From Tetrastigma voinierianum (Eukaryota; Streptophyta; Magnoliopsida; Vitales; Vitaceae), in NCBI GenBank assembly GCA_016808115.1, contig JAEQBH010001513.1, positions 1,054,001-1,118,000 on the forward strand: a DNA stretch of 64,000 nucleotides, written 5' to 3'. A model generated the notes under the pieces. It worked only from the letters and a program-made list of their open reading frames with translations. It had not been told where the DNA came from and searched no databases. A program made the translations under genes and the position numbers. This document shows, piece by piece, positions 10,966-21,179 of the stretch (position 1 is its first letter; every line of letters starts with the position of its first letter).

Positions 10966-11970
10966 CCTTGCGAGTCATCAAAATTGAACCTTGTATCTTT
11001 TTCCACGTGTCACATAATTGGTGGCTATTTTGAAAGTCTTTGATGGAATCTCACATAAAATCAAACTCATCGAGAAGCTTCTTACTCCTTTTCTTTATAT
11101 AGTAATTAGTGCGAGTTTTGATAATGAATACCTTGGATTAGTCTACTTCAGTCATGCATATAAATTTATATTGAGAACCAATACCTTGTCACAATAAAAT
11201 ATGCATTTTTCCCAATTCGATTACTAGGTTGTTTGTCTTGGCATCTTTGAAGTCTCACATTTTTAGATTGTTTAAGCATTGATCATTTGGATCCCTTTAC
11301 GGTGATCATCCATGAATTTCCACATCATGCTAACTAAATATGAGAATATAGACATCCTTCACATCTGGAATGTAGCAAGGCAGCATTACATAGCTTCCAA
11401 ATGGGATCATAAGAGCAAGGTACCATGGGGGCATGTGAATGTGGTCTTCTCTTGATCACCGAGTGAATGCAATCAGTTGTACGCATCGCAGGTACCTAAA
11501 TCGAGGAAAACAAAAGTTGGGGTGTCACGCTTCAACTTTTGTCAACATCGATCAATGAAGGCAAAGGAAAATGATCTTTTAAGTTCCACTGAGATTCAAG
11601 CTTCTGTAATCAATATACCCTCCATCCACAATACTTTGTTCTTACATTGGGATCAATTCATTTTCATTACTGATCGATGACCCGCACTCTTTGGTGGAAC
11701 CACGTATCTTTGGGCTCTTTTGACTCACATAAAAATAGCATAGATAAAAACCGGCACATTCGTGATTTAGTACCCTCCTTTCCATTCTTTACTTCATCCT
11801 TTTTGGATTCGGTCTCATTTGGTGTTCTGATTAGTTTGACCTCTTCTAAGCGAATCTTATGCATCTGAGTGATGGTGATACCGCCCGACTCTTGATGGAC
11901 CCGACTAAGCGATTCCTTATGCTTCCTTAATATTTTCGGCAATCTTTGTTTCCTCGACATCGCGGTCAAA
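10966..11970 (-). pseudogene. Decayed reverse transcriptase of element C
   Basis: From right to left: an N-terminal block LPKILRKHKESL and MHKIRLEEV (about 11,850-11,960), then the palm with QLIAFTR..SRE, a broken CPHGTFA...MPFG block (about 11,350-11,450), and a trace of the catalytic motif KFMDDH near 11,310, reached only after a frame change. Compared with D (38,640-39,725) much of the middle is scrambled. Confidence 0.72.
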
Positions 11971-12329
11971 GGTGAAATGATCTTCAGTTTTTCTTTGGTA
12001 ATTCTAAGTAAGCATACTTTAAATAGCGTGCAACTCTTTTCAAAACTAGTCCTTTTACCTTTGGTCTTGATGAATTTCCTCTTTCTCAATATTTTCCCCA
12101 TTGTCTTTTGTTTTGTGAAGCGCTCATCACTTAGTTTCTAAAGAATGGCAGTATTGTGGAAATTCGAGGAATAGAGCGTCTTGTTATCTTGGGGAATTCA
12201 TCTCTTTTCATTGATAAGCGGAGTATTACATTCATTGTTATCATCGGGGTTGGAAGTATAGACAAAATCTGCTACATTGCAACTTTCCTTGTCTCTGTCT
12301 ATATTTTTCATACTTTTGATCAAATTAAA

Positions 12330-12625
12330 AGCTTATCGACTTCTTCTCAAACCCTCAGTAGAACTCCTTTTTGCATGTCAATCAGGCAGCTCCAGTAGCT
12401 AGGAATGGTCTTCCCGGTAACGAGGGTACTTGTAGATCTTCTTCCATGTCGAGAATGATGAGGCCTACCCGGGAAAAACAAATTTCCAATGGTGTGAAGC
12501 ACATCTTCTAAGACTCCTTCGAGGTTTCACCATCGATCACATGCCGCCATTTGAAGAATGCAGTGGTGGAATAACCTCCCAAACTTGATTTCTTGGCAAC
12601 AAAGGAGCATCAAATTGATACTAGC
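12330..12625 (-). pseudogene. Decayed aspartic protease of element C
   Basis: On the minus strand the active-site neighbourhood reads ASINLM at 12,612-12,629 with the catalytic D-S just upstream in another frame. It is followed by LEDVLHTIGNLFFPG, IILDMEEDLQVPSL and GRPFLATGA, the order seen in D and G. Gag lies to the right and RT to the left, as expected. Confidence 0.78.
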
Positions 12626-14040
12626 TCTGAGTCACGAGGAGAGCTTCACAGGTCAATTCCTCAACCATTACAAGGAATCGTGAAGCTCCACAGGTGCTTT
12701 CGTCTTTGCGGTAGTTCTTTTCGATTCTTGCACTGTAAGTGCGGTGAGATTCACTATTCCTTCCTCTACTATTTTTCTTTTCTTGCTGATTATGTCCTTG
12801 TTTTGCATAGAGTGGCATCGAGTTACCACTTGATGAGCATCACCCGATCTCCGGCTTACGGAAAGTCTTGAAAACCTTACTGCTTGCTCCTCACATCTTG
12901 GTTTGCGGTCTACGTGGAAATGGGGCGCAAAGTCTAGATCCTTGGATGTTCTTCCACGATACTCCTTCTTTTTCTTTCTCGGTACCTCTTCCCTTTACGG
13001 TCTTGCTCCTTCTTTGTTCTTTGTCATCTTTTTCTTTCCTCTTTCTATTCCTTCCCACTCATGGGCGACCATGAGTCCTTTGGATTTTTCTTTGTAACGC
13101 GGGAAGGTATCTTTCCTCTCTACGGATTTGCGGGGTTAGGGCCATTTGCCCTACTTGAGTCTCGGGGTTCGTCGAGGGGATGCATTGGTGGTGTTCGAAA
13201 ATTTAGGGGTGGTAGCGATTGCTTCCCGACTTTGCGAAACTTTGTTCATGGGGTTGACACCTTCTTATTATCCCCCGTAAGAAATGCAACATACGTTCTT
13301 CAAAGATTGGGCCCTCCTCGACCACGATATTCATTTGTGCTCATTTCGCGCTGCTGTTCTTTGGAACCTTGGTGGCTGTTGATACCCTTGTTGAGGGTTC
13401 TGTCCTTGCCTTGAGCCTTGAGAAGCCCCTCCACCATATGAGAAATTCTCATGGTTCCTTAGTGCTGGGTGATAATGTGCGAGGTTAAGTTGGAGTTTGA
13501 AATGGTAAGCTCTTGGCTCACCCGAATCTTAACCTCTTCGACATCATAGAATTGTTCTTTAAGCGACTCTCTCGGCACTTTCCTTGATAATTCTCTTTCC
13601 CACTTGCTCCTACTTCATGGGCGGTGTGCAGCCTCCCTCTCTTGTTTTATCCATTCGATGCAATAGCATCCAACTTGCTTCCATAGCATTCATCTTGCTC
13701 AGCTCCATGATCCCCTTCCTCTGGCTGCTTCCCTTTGGAAAACTCGCAGGAGTTTTCATATTACATTTTGCCGTGTCCTCATCAAATTTCTCGCTTCTTC
13801 TTAACACTTTTCGTTTGAATGCTCCACAACATGAAGCATCACGATCCCCTTGATAAATCATTCAAGGCATGATATACAATGTCCATATAAGGCTTTCATC
13901 TAATATCCCATGCATAGGCATCTTCAAGAACTCGTTTGACCTTTCCCAGCTACATATGTGCCTCCCTTACCTTCCCCCGTCAAAAACAATGATTTCCTCC
14001 TTGAGGGTGAGGATTTATAGGAAGTGAACTACCAATAGCC
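12626..14040 (-). pseudogene. Decayed gag of element C
   Basis: Only the C-terminal gag features can be traced: MELSKMNAMEASW...LHRMDKTREGGC in an open stretch at 13,610-13,861, and NPETQVGQMA near 13,170 (family form NLEVQVGQ.A). Many stops and frameshifts interrupt it. The plus-strand frames that look open here (12,593-13,414, 13,584-13,853) are shadows without family matches. Confidence 0.6.
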
Positions 14041-14696
14041 TCTACCAATTCCTCCCATCAAACAACCATATGGTAAAGATTCATACCCATAAATACAGAT
14101 CCTTTAGAATGGGAATAGATGTAACTTGATAAACTTCCGGTCTCAATCCCATTCAAACGAATCGGTTCGCCATCCCGAGAAATCTTCCTGTGTGTTCATT
14201 AGATCTTCAAAGTGGATGCACTTCGTAACCGGGTGTTGCCGCACCATGGTAATTAGTGCCGGTTTAGTTCAAAGTTGCTGGCACTGATAGCAGGTCAGTC
14301 TGATTGCCGAAAGATTCATCCCGACGTGATCGGCTTCCAAAATTCCTCCATGGTATCAAGAGATTGAGGTCTTTCCGCCCCGTGGTCCTCAATTTGATCC
14401 CCGCCTTTCATCCGCCATGCGGTGTTTTCTCGCCTGTCTTTCTTAATGCTGCTAAGTAAAGCTTTCCAATTCAATCGCTTGAATCAGATCACTTTCGCTC
14501 CTATGCATCAAAGTTTTTCAAAGCAAAACACAATTCCCATTAATAGGATTAGTCAAAACAATGTAAATATATTCAATATGGTTTGTCAGAGTTAGTGGTC
14601 AAAATGAACCACGCTTGAAAACTATTTTTGTTCTTTTTAAATGTCCAAATTAGTATTTCCTTCTTTCATTTGAATATTGATCTATCAAATTCTTTC
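14041..14696 (-). other. 5' leader of element C
   Basis: Non-coding sequence between gag and primer site, present a second time at 3,210-3,906. I see no ORF or promoter in it. Confidence 0.6.
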
Positions 14697-14716
14697 GATC
14701 CCCGGCAACGGCGCCA
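14697..14716 (-). other. Primer-binding site of C, tRNA-Asp type, intact
   Basis: The minus strand reads TGGCGCCGTTGCCGGGGATC, the standard tRNA-Asp complement of plant Athila-like elements, with seven bases between it and the LTR end. The homologous sites at 3,886 and 41,358 are heavily damaged, so this copy is the anchor for the family. Confidence 0.92.
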
Positions 14717-14723
14717 TAAAACT

Positions 14724-17700
14724 TGGTGACCTCTGACCAAAACACATATACAAATTTAGTTGCACAATTACCAAAGGGTTATTATCTAATCCCCGGAAAC
14801 TGCACCATAAAACCTGTTTGAGACCAAAAATCTCCTAGAGTTAATCATTTTCAATTTTGGTTTTGGCCTGATATACTGCAAGTGCACAGGTCGACAAGTA
14901 ATAAAATGGATATAAGTCCAGATATCGATCCCACAGAGATCTCAAGAATTTTAAATCAACTACCCTGACTACTCAAGCTTTGTACTATTTGGACCATAAA
15001 GTGATATATTGGAACCAAATTTTAAGAAGTCGGAAATTATACTAACACGAGTAAAGTAAATGAGCAATCAAATAAACTGGAATATAAAGAATAAAGAATA
15101 AAGATTAGTTAAGAAAACAAATGGACACTGAATAATTATCTTTCAGAGAACACATCAAGTATACTGCTATAGTGAAGTACCAATTCCGGTAGTTAATACT
15201 GATAAAATTTCTTGAATATTTCAGGTTTTAAAATCATTCGCGCTTAGCAAGAAATGATCTCTCCACACTCCACTTTCATTATCTAATTTTTCCGATTCTT
15301 TCGAAAAACAGGAATGAGATAACTACTTTAAAAGTGGATTTTTAATCCGGGTATTTTTCTTTTGCAATACTTCATACCCATTTTATGGACTGTAAACCTT
15401 AGCTCCCAAGTTATCGGTCAAGAAAGGATATACAACTTCCAGGATGCTCTTCCTCAAAATTAGAATAGATCACCCTCTCCTTGATTAGATCTCAGCTAAC
15501 ACGGGATTTGCCTCACTATTCGAATTGAGGTGAACTCTCTGCTTGTTTAAATTGATAACTCATTCAACTCTTTCTTGATTTCAAGTGATAAGAGATTTAT
15601 CGGGCAAACTTGCAAAGCTCACAGATCTCAAATAGCAGTTAATATACCTTCACAATTGTTCATAACTCTTAGGACTCCGCTTCTCTGGTGGTCACCCGAG
15701 GGCCTCAAATCGTGAGCAATGAGACAAATCTTATAACGGGTAGAAGAAACTCGATATTCGATCAAAATGCGAAACCCAACACCGTAAGTAAATTGCAAAC
15801 TCGAAATTCAAGAGCCATTGAAACGATCAAGGTGAAAGATAATTTCGACTATAGCATTCACTTAATGGAAGTCGGATTCCTCAATTACCGAATTACACGC
15901 CTACGACATTCCTCCTGATCATAAGAATAATCGCACTGAACCCGAAGAGTTGAATTCCGTAACTGCTCTGAACTTCAAACATTCCAGGTAGTAATTTGAA
16001 AAGAATATAATTCTGCATTCAGCTTCTGCAAATCGACAACACACAGATCCAGAAAATAAAAAGAAAAATAAAACGATAAATCTAATCTAATCTCTAACTA
16101 TCAACATTGGAAGAAAAGAAAGAAAAGAAAGAAACGAAAACTAAAAAGAAAAATAAAGAAAATGAGCTCGCCTCCCACTCGCCCGTGTCACCGCCAAGCC
16201 GCGCTTCATCTTATGAGTAGTCACAGATTATAGGGGTTTTCATTGGGCCCTAATCCCAACGCATTCGGCTGCGGGATTTCCAAGTGGATCGGCCCAAGTT
16301 ACCGCTCAAGTCACGACCAACCCTTTGTCGCTGACATCATCCATGTCGCGACATCGACCACGCCGCGACATCAACTTAAGTCTATGCGCCTTGAACCGGG
16401 TCGCTCATGATGTCGCGACTCAATCTCTTGTCGTGACATCAACTCACGTCTTCGGGCAGTTTCAAATGTAGGCGTTGTCTCGATGTCGCGATTATCAATC
16501 TCTTGTCGCGACATCAACTACATGGACCGGCAGCCTTCCAATCGATAAAATGCTCGATGTCGCGACTCGTCCCTTTGTCGCGAATATCACTTTATGCCTT
16601 TGCAGTTTCAGCCTCTTCCCGATGTCGCGACATCGATGTCTTGTCGCGACATCAGCTCAAGTCTTCTGTAGCTTTTAATTGAACGTTCATGATGCCCCGA
16701 CCTCAATCTCTTATCGCGGACAAGAGTTCATTTCTTTGCGCCTTTAATCGAGTGAGAAATTCCCGGAGGTCGCCATTATCAATCTCTTGTCACGACATCA
16801 CTTTATGGCTCCGCAGCCTCGGGACTAGTTTCATTCCTAGTGTCGCGACTCGATCTCATGTCGCGACATCGACTTAGTTCTCTCGGAGGTTTAATCGTTG
16901 CTTCGTGTCGCTGACGCCATTCCTTTGTCGTGATTATCCGGGCTAAGGAACTTACAAGCTTCCACTGATTGATCTTGGTGTCGCGACAACAATCTCTTGT
17001 CGCGACATTAGCTTATGGCTCTGCAGTCTTCACTTGATGGTTCCTGTTGTCGCGACATAAATCCCTTGTCGTGACATCAATTCGGCGCCCTTGCAGTTTC
17101 CACCGGTCGCCATCGATGTCGCGACTTCAACTTTGTCGCACAACAACTTGAGTTACATCGCCTTCACCTCACCGGGCATGTCATAGCGCTTCAAGGCGAT
17201 TCTCCTCGCCGCTAATTCTATCAAATTTCTTCCACATTTCGATGTCGCGACAAGCTTGATCATTCAGTGGATGTCGCGACCTCTTCTCTTCACTACTGTT
17301 GTCGCGACAGCTTACTGTTTTTATGACTGCTTCTGTATCATTGTCGATGTCACGACGCATCCAGATGTCGCGACATGAAGTCTTTCTTCTTCATTTCCCC
17401 GGTTACTTCACCCGAGTTTCTTTTTAACTCGCACCGCCTTGTTCTTCGCTAAGCTTCGCTTTCCGACCGGAGCTTTACCGTTGCAACCCGGATATGGTGA
17501 GATTTTGATCACGCTAAAGCTTCACACATCGTTCCTTTTCTTTGTGCGCCTTTCTCGGGCGCTGCAACTTACTTCAGCCAATTATCTCATTAACGCCATC
17601 CACCTCTCTCGCTTCTTTTTCGCTAATATTCTTTTCTTGAATTCCCTGCCATTTAACAAACTTTGCTAGTTATTCCATAATTTCGCACATAACCGGGCCT

Positions 17701-17761
17701 TTGTTTAGATAAAAATAGATCAAAAAAATGGACTAAAAATAGATGACTTTCAAGCTCATCA
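14724..17761 (-). repeat. 5' LTR of element C
   Basis: Starts TGATGAGC at 17,761 (minus strand) and ends TGG...-complement at 14,724, 3,038 bases, collinear with 3,907-6,934. U3 holds the palindrome array (17,385-16,320). The TATA region near 16,226 reads CCTATAATC, weaker than in the other copy. The A-rich motif aagaaaagaaagaaaag at 16,110-16,135 is shared with 5,311-5,335. Confidence 0.88.
16320..17385. repeat. Palindrome array TGTCGCGACA, best preserved copy, about 70-bp period
   Basis: About a dozen exact TGTCGCGACA copies and many single-change variants. From 16,409 to about 17,150 they come in pairs (palindrome, about nine bases of tcaatctct type, palindrome, then catcaact) repeated roughly every 62-80 bases, about eleven units; spacing between pairs is variable sequence. 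Element sense is leftward, so the array is in U3 directly upstream of the TATA region. TCGCGA at the centre is a double CpG. Function is not known to me. Confidence 0.92.
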
Positions 17762-20104
17762 GTGCCCTTCTGGTAAATTGTAGCCACATCAGTTAACTTG
17801 ATGTTAGGCTTTTAAATTTCTCAATTCGGACCCCTGTAGACCAAGTTATGGTCATTTTACTCTGAACAGTCAAATGGGCGGGAGGTCAGCCCATAGAGGT
17901 CATGCATTAGAGGTCCATAGAGGTCATGCAGCAGAGGTCAGCAGACCTCATGCAGCAGAGGTCAGCAAACCTCATGCAGACCGAGCTCGTCAGTTCAGGT
18001 CAGCTCGTCTGGGTTGACTACGCGCGACCTCCAACTTCGGAAGGTCATATCTCCTTCGTTCGAACTCCGTTTTGGGTGTTCTTAGACTCTATGGAAATCC
18101 CATTGAGTCAAGAATACATTCATATGCCTGAGGAGGACATTAGAGGTCAGACCGAGGTGTTAGACTGAGCTCATCAGTTCAGGTCAGCTCGTCTGGGTTG
18201 ACTACGCGCGACCTCCAACTTCGGAAGGTCATATCTCCTTCGTTCGAACTCCGTTTTGAGTGTTCTTGGACTCTATGGAAAGCCTATTGAGTCAAGAATA
18301 CATTCATATGCCTGAGTAGGACATTAGAGGTCAGATCAAGGTGTTATACCGAGCTTGTCAGCTCAGGTCAGCTCATCGCTTAGGGTCACCGCCCTCGGGG
18401 CTGATCACGCTGCGGACCTCCAACTTCGGAAGTTCATAAATCCTTCGTTCAAACCCGTTTTGTAAATTCTTGACCTATGGAAGCCCATTGAGTCAATAAT
18501 ACATTCATATGCCTGAGGAGACATTAGAGGTCGTAATTAAGGTGTTGATGAGCTCGTCAGCCAGTCAACTTCGGAAGTTCATAACTCCTTCGTCCAAACT
18601 TTGTTTTGGGTGTTCTTGGACTCTATGGAAATCCAATTGAGTCAGGATTCCATCCATGATCCTGTGGGGAACATTGGGTGACCACAACATTCTGAATTAT
18701 GGGTTTTGTACCAATCATTCAGTTTGCTTAGTTATATCGATTGTATAGTTTGATATAACATGACCATTGCATGGCATACAGGCTACCAGCTGTAGTGGTA
18801 AGGCTATCTATGGGAGGCCATGAGAGGCCATATGGTTTAGTTCCCAAAACTTGGGATTTAAGGATAGAGAATTTCTATGACCGGTTTCACACAGTCCAAA
18901 ACTGTGGTGGGTTGGGGTTTGAACTGGAACGTAAGAGTTTCTAGGTTTATGGTTGTTTAATGTTGTATGGATGATTGGAACCAAACTGGTTCATGATTGT
19001 GAAGGGGCCGTGTGGTACCCTGTTGGATGGGTCCAAGATTGAGACCTTTGTTGCGGTGTTATTGCGCCGGTGAATAACATATGATGAATGTGACATGTTT
19101 ATGTACGTCAGATGATGTATTAACACGTATTGTGCATGAGGAGAATTATATGTATTAATTATAATTATCCATGGTATGTCGATGTTGCATGTGGCACTCA
19201 TATATATACATGTAACATGAAGGAAAAATGCATTGGCATAATTGCATTACACGTACGAAAACACGCATGACACGGGTGTGAGTGCATGATTAGATCGGCA
19301 CTGCTGAGGCCGCTGGCAATATCGGCTAGGATCAACACTGTGATATGGTGTTGATTGGTGGCCTGCTAGTGGTCAAAAGTCCAAATGAGTCACACGGCTT
19401 TGAAAGAAATGAAAATAAATATGAGTGCGTGTTGGGCATAGCAAGATGGGGCAGGATTCCCGTGTGAAAGACCCAAATGTTATTCACTAGACATGAATCT
19501 CGACGATGTAAGTTCGTGAAAATGTTAACGACGTGAGGCATCCGCGCGGTGAAAAACCCAAAAATCCGCGGGCCCACAAATACGTAGAACACACTAATTT
19601 GGTCAATCAAATGAGCATTGGAGGTTTTTCCAATGGGTTACAAATTCTTACAAAGAAACAAAATTTGTTTTTGGGAAAAAGGTCATCGGGTTGAACAAAA
19701 TGGCGGCCGCATTTCACACTGGGCCTAGGTGCAGGCGGAGGAGCCTGCGAGTGACTCGATATGGGCATGAGGACATTCATGCATTGGACATTCATTTAGG
19801 CATCTTACTGAATGTGTTTTCCGTGCAATCATCTCATGTGCACTTAGCGGAGTAACCTCAGAGATTATCACTACTGGGCTTTGCTCACCCCGTCGTGGGA
19901 TCCCCCTTTCAGGTACACAAGAAGACGGTGCTCCCTCGAGGTCGTGAGTATGAAGAAGGCCGGGTTATGGCCTTGAGAAACATTTTGTAAAATATATTAG
20001 AACAGTGTAGTTTCATATATTTTGGGTATGTAAAAGAGTTGTACATTAAACTCTTGTATAAAAAAAAAAAAAAAAAAATGACCCCCGAAATTTGGGGCGT
20101 CACA
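17762..20104 (+). repeat. Right arm of solo LTR B
   Basis: Runs from the right edge of C to the CA terminus at 20,104. It contains the 184-bp tandem repeats, about 1.4 kb of unique LTR sequence without a gene, an A18-type run at 20,061-20,078 and the terminal gaaatttggggcgtcaca block. Short open stretches on either strand show no family match. Confidence 0.75.
17983..18655 (+). repeat. 184-bp tandem repeats in LTR B, about 3.6 copies
   Basis: Units start gagctcgtcag or a close variant at 17,983, 18,167, 18,351 and 18,550. The first two are 184 bases and nearly identical; the third is 199 with an insertion (ggtcaccgccctcgg) and small deletions; the fourth is truncated. Each holds ctccttcgttcgaactccg and attgagtcaagaatacattc. 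A shorter repeat of agaggtcagca type lies just upstream (17,890-17,980). Confidence 0.92.
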
Positions 20105-20109
20105 TTCTC
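20105..20109 (+). repeat. Target-site duplication, right copy (ttctc) of B
   Basis: Exact copy of 2,345-2,349, directly after the LTR terminus CACA. Confidence 0.9.
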
Positions 20110-20690
20110 CAAGATTGATTTGAGGTAAGGCTATCATCAGTTGAGAGTTCATGATGAGGATGTTTCTAAGACAGCATTCAGAACACGGTACGGGCATTTC
20201 GAGTTTCTAGTCATGCCATTTGGACTTACGAATGCCCCAGCCACTTTTATGGATCTCATGAACAGGATTTTTAGGCCTTACTTAGATCAATTTTGTTATC
20301 GTGTTTATTAACGATATATTGATCTATTCCTGGGCAACTGGAGAAGAACATGCGTAACACTTGAGGATAGTTTCTACAAACATTGCGGAACATCGGGTTA
20401 TATTCCAAAACTCAGTAAGTGTCGTTTTGGCTCTACAAAGGTCGCCTTTTGGGACACACATAGTTTCGGCAAGTAGGGTCTCAGTGATCCGCAGAAGGTC
20501 GGTTAAGACCGAATTAGGAAACCTCCTACGAGTGTTACAGAGATAAGGAGTTTTCTTGGTTTGGCAGGGTATTACCGTAAGTTCGTTGAGGGATTTTCAA
20601 AGATAGCCGCACCTTTGACTAGATTGACAAGGAAAGAGGAACCGTTTTTATGGTCAGAGGCTTGTCAGCAGAGTTTCGATGAACTCAGCT
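20105..20690 (+). pseudogene. Reverse transcriptase, 3' half, of element A
   Basis: Continues the RT from 2,349: KIDLR, a stop at 20,126-20,128 where the family has a serine, then GYHQLRVHDEDVSKTAFRT, RYGHFEFLVMPFGLTNAPA and the catalytic block. The catalytic motif at 20,304-20,315 reads F-I-N-D, so the first of the two metal-binding aspartates is Asn; a one-base insertion precedes it. Later parts (thumb, LGLAGYYRKFVEGFSKIA, PLTRLTRKEEPFLW near 20,555-20,655) are readable in changed frames. Confidence 0.9.
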
Positions 20691-21140
20691 TTGGTGATTG
20701 ACCTCAAATTTCTCCAAAAGACTTACACTTCCATCGCAAGGTGATGGCTTGCGTAGACAGGATGATTCTAGGCAGGCCTAGGTTGTGTGTTAATGCACGA
20801 CAAGGTGATTGCATATGCTTTAGCAATTGAAGAAGCATGAATGTAATTATCCTACACACAACCTGAAGCTAGCAAACAGAGTATTTGCCTTTGGCGGATA
20901 TGGAGGGCCATTTATACGGAGTGCTCAGAGGATTTTTACTGATCATAAGAGCTTGCAAGATCTCGTTTACGTTATATGAACCAACATGAGACAGGAGATG
21001 GATTGAATCGATCAAGGATTATGAATGCACCATCAATATCATATCGAAAGGCGAACGTGGTAGTGATTTTAGTAGGAGACAAATGATTCCCTATCGCACT
21101 GGAGGGCCATCTCTCGACTCATAGAATTGAGGTCCTCGGG
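20691..21140 (+). pseudogene. Decayed RNase H of element A
   Basis: Fragments in several frames: GLGCV region and HDKVIAYA near 20,775-20,820, KKHE..YPTHNLE near 20,830-20,865, ADMEGHLYGVLRGFFTDHKSLQ near 20,895-20,960. Frameshifts separate each block. Located between RT and integrase as expected. Confidence 0.75.
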
Positions 21141-21179
21141 TGTGGGACTGAACCGATAGATTCAGAGTACTATTAGAAT

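Larger units (their letters stand above)
3210..17761 (-). mobile_element. Element C: Athila-like Ty3/Gypsy retrotransposon, - strand
   Basis: Two LTRs of 3.03 kb (5': 17,761 down to 14,724; 3': 6,934 down to 3,907) flank a 7.8-kb internal region with, on the minus strand, gag, protease, RT, RNase H and integrase in that order. The primer site is an intact tRNA-Asp match and a purine tract precedes the 3' LTR. The DSG-type protease block (ASINLM), integrase residues RNEAYDNARIYKDKTKKWHD and VNGQRLKHYL are typical of the Athila-like branch of plant non-chromovirus Gypsy. All domains are broken. A 0.7-kb extra copy of the leader beyond the 3' LTR (3,210-3,906) is unexpected in a simple insertion. 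Confidence 0.85.
2350..20104 (+). mobile_element. Solo LTR B inserted in the RT of A, itself interrupted by element C
   Basis: The insert starts TGTGAAGCCTCGG and ends TTGGGGCGTCACA, an imperfect inverted terminal repeat starting TG and ending CA. It has a perfect 5-bp target duplication and disrupts the RT of A within one codon. Once C (about 3,210-17,761) is removed, about 3.2 kb is left, close to the 3.18-kb LTR of A, and no internal coding region of its own can be seen. I therefore read B as a solo LTR of a large-LTR chromovirus-like family. A much deleted two-LTR element is less likely, because no second TGTGAAGCC start was found inside. Confidence 0.8.

Noticed and set aside
14697..14716. 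tRNA-Asp gene fragment
   Set aside because: Only the 3'-end complement is present, exactly next to an LTR end. It is a primer-binding site, with no cloverleaf sequence around it.
16320..17385. CRISPR-like array (short palindromic repeats at regular spacing)
   Set aside because: Repeats are 10 bp and not constant over 23-45 bp, spacing varies, copies are mutated throughout, there are no cas genes, and the context is a plant LTR.
20061..20078. Poly-A tail of a LINE or SINE
   Set aside because: The run is inside LTR B, 26 bases before its CA terminus and the target duplication. No LINE or SINE body precedes it.
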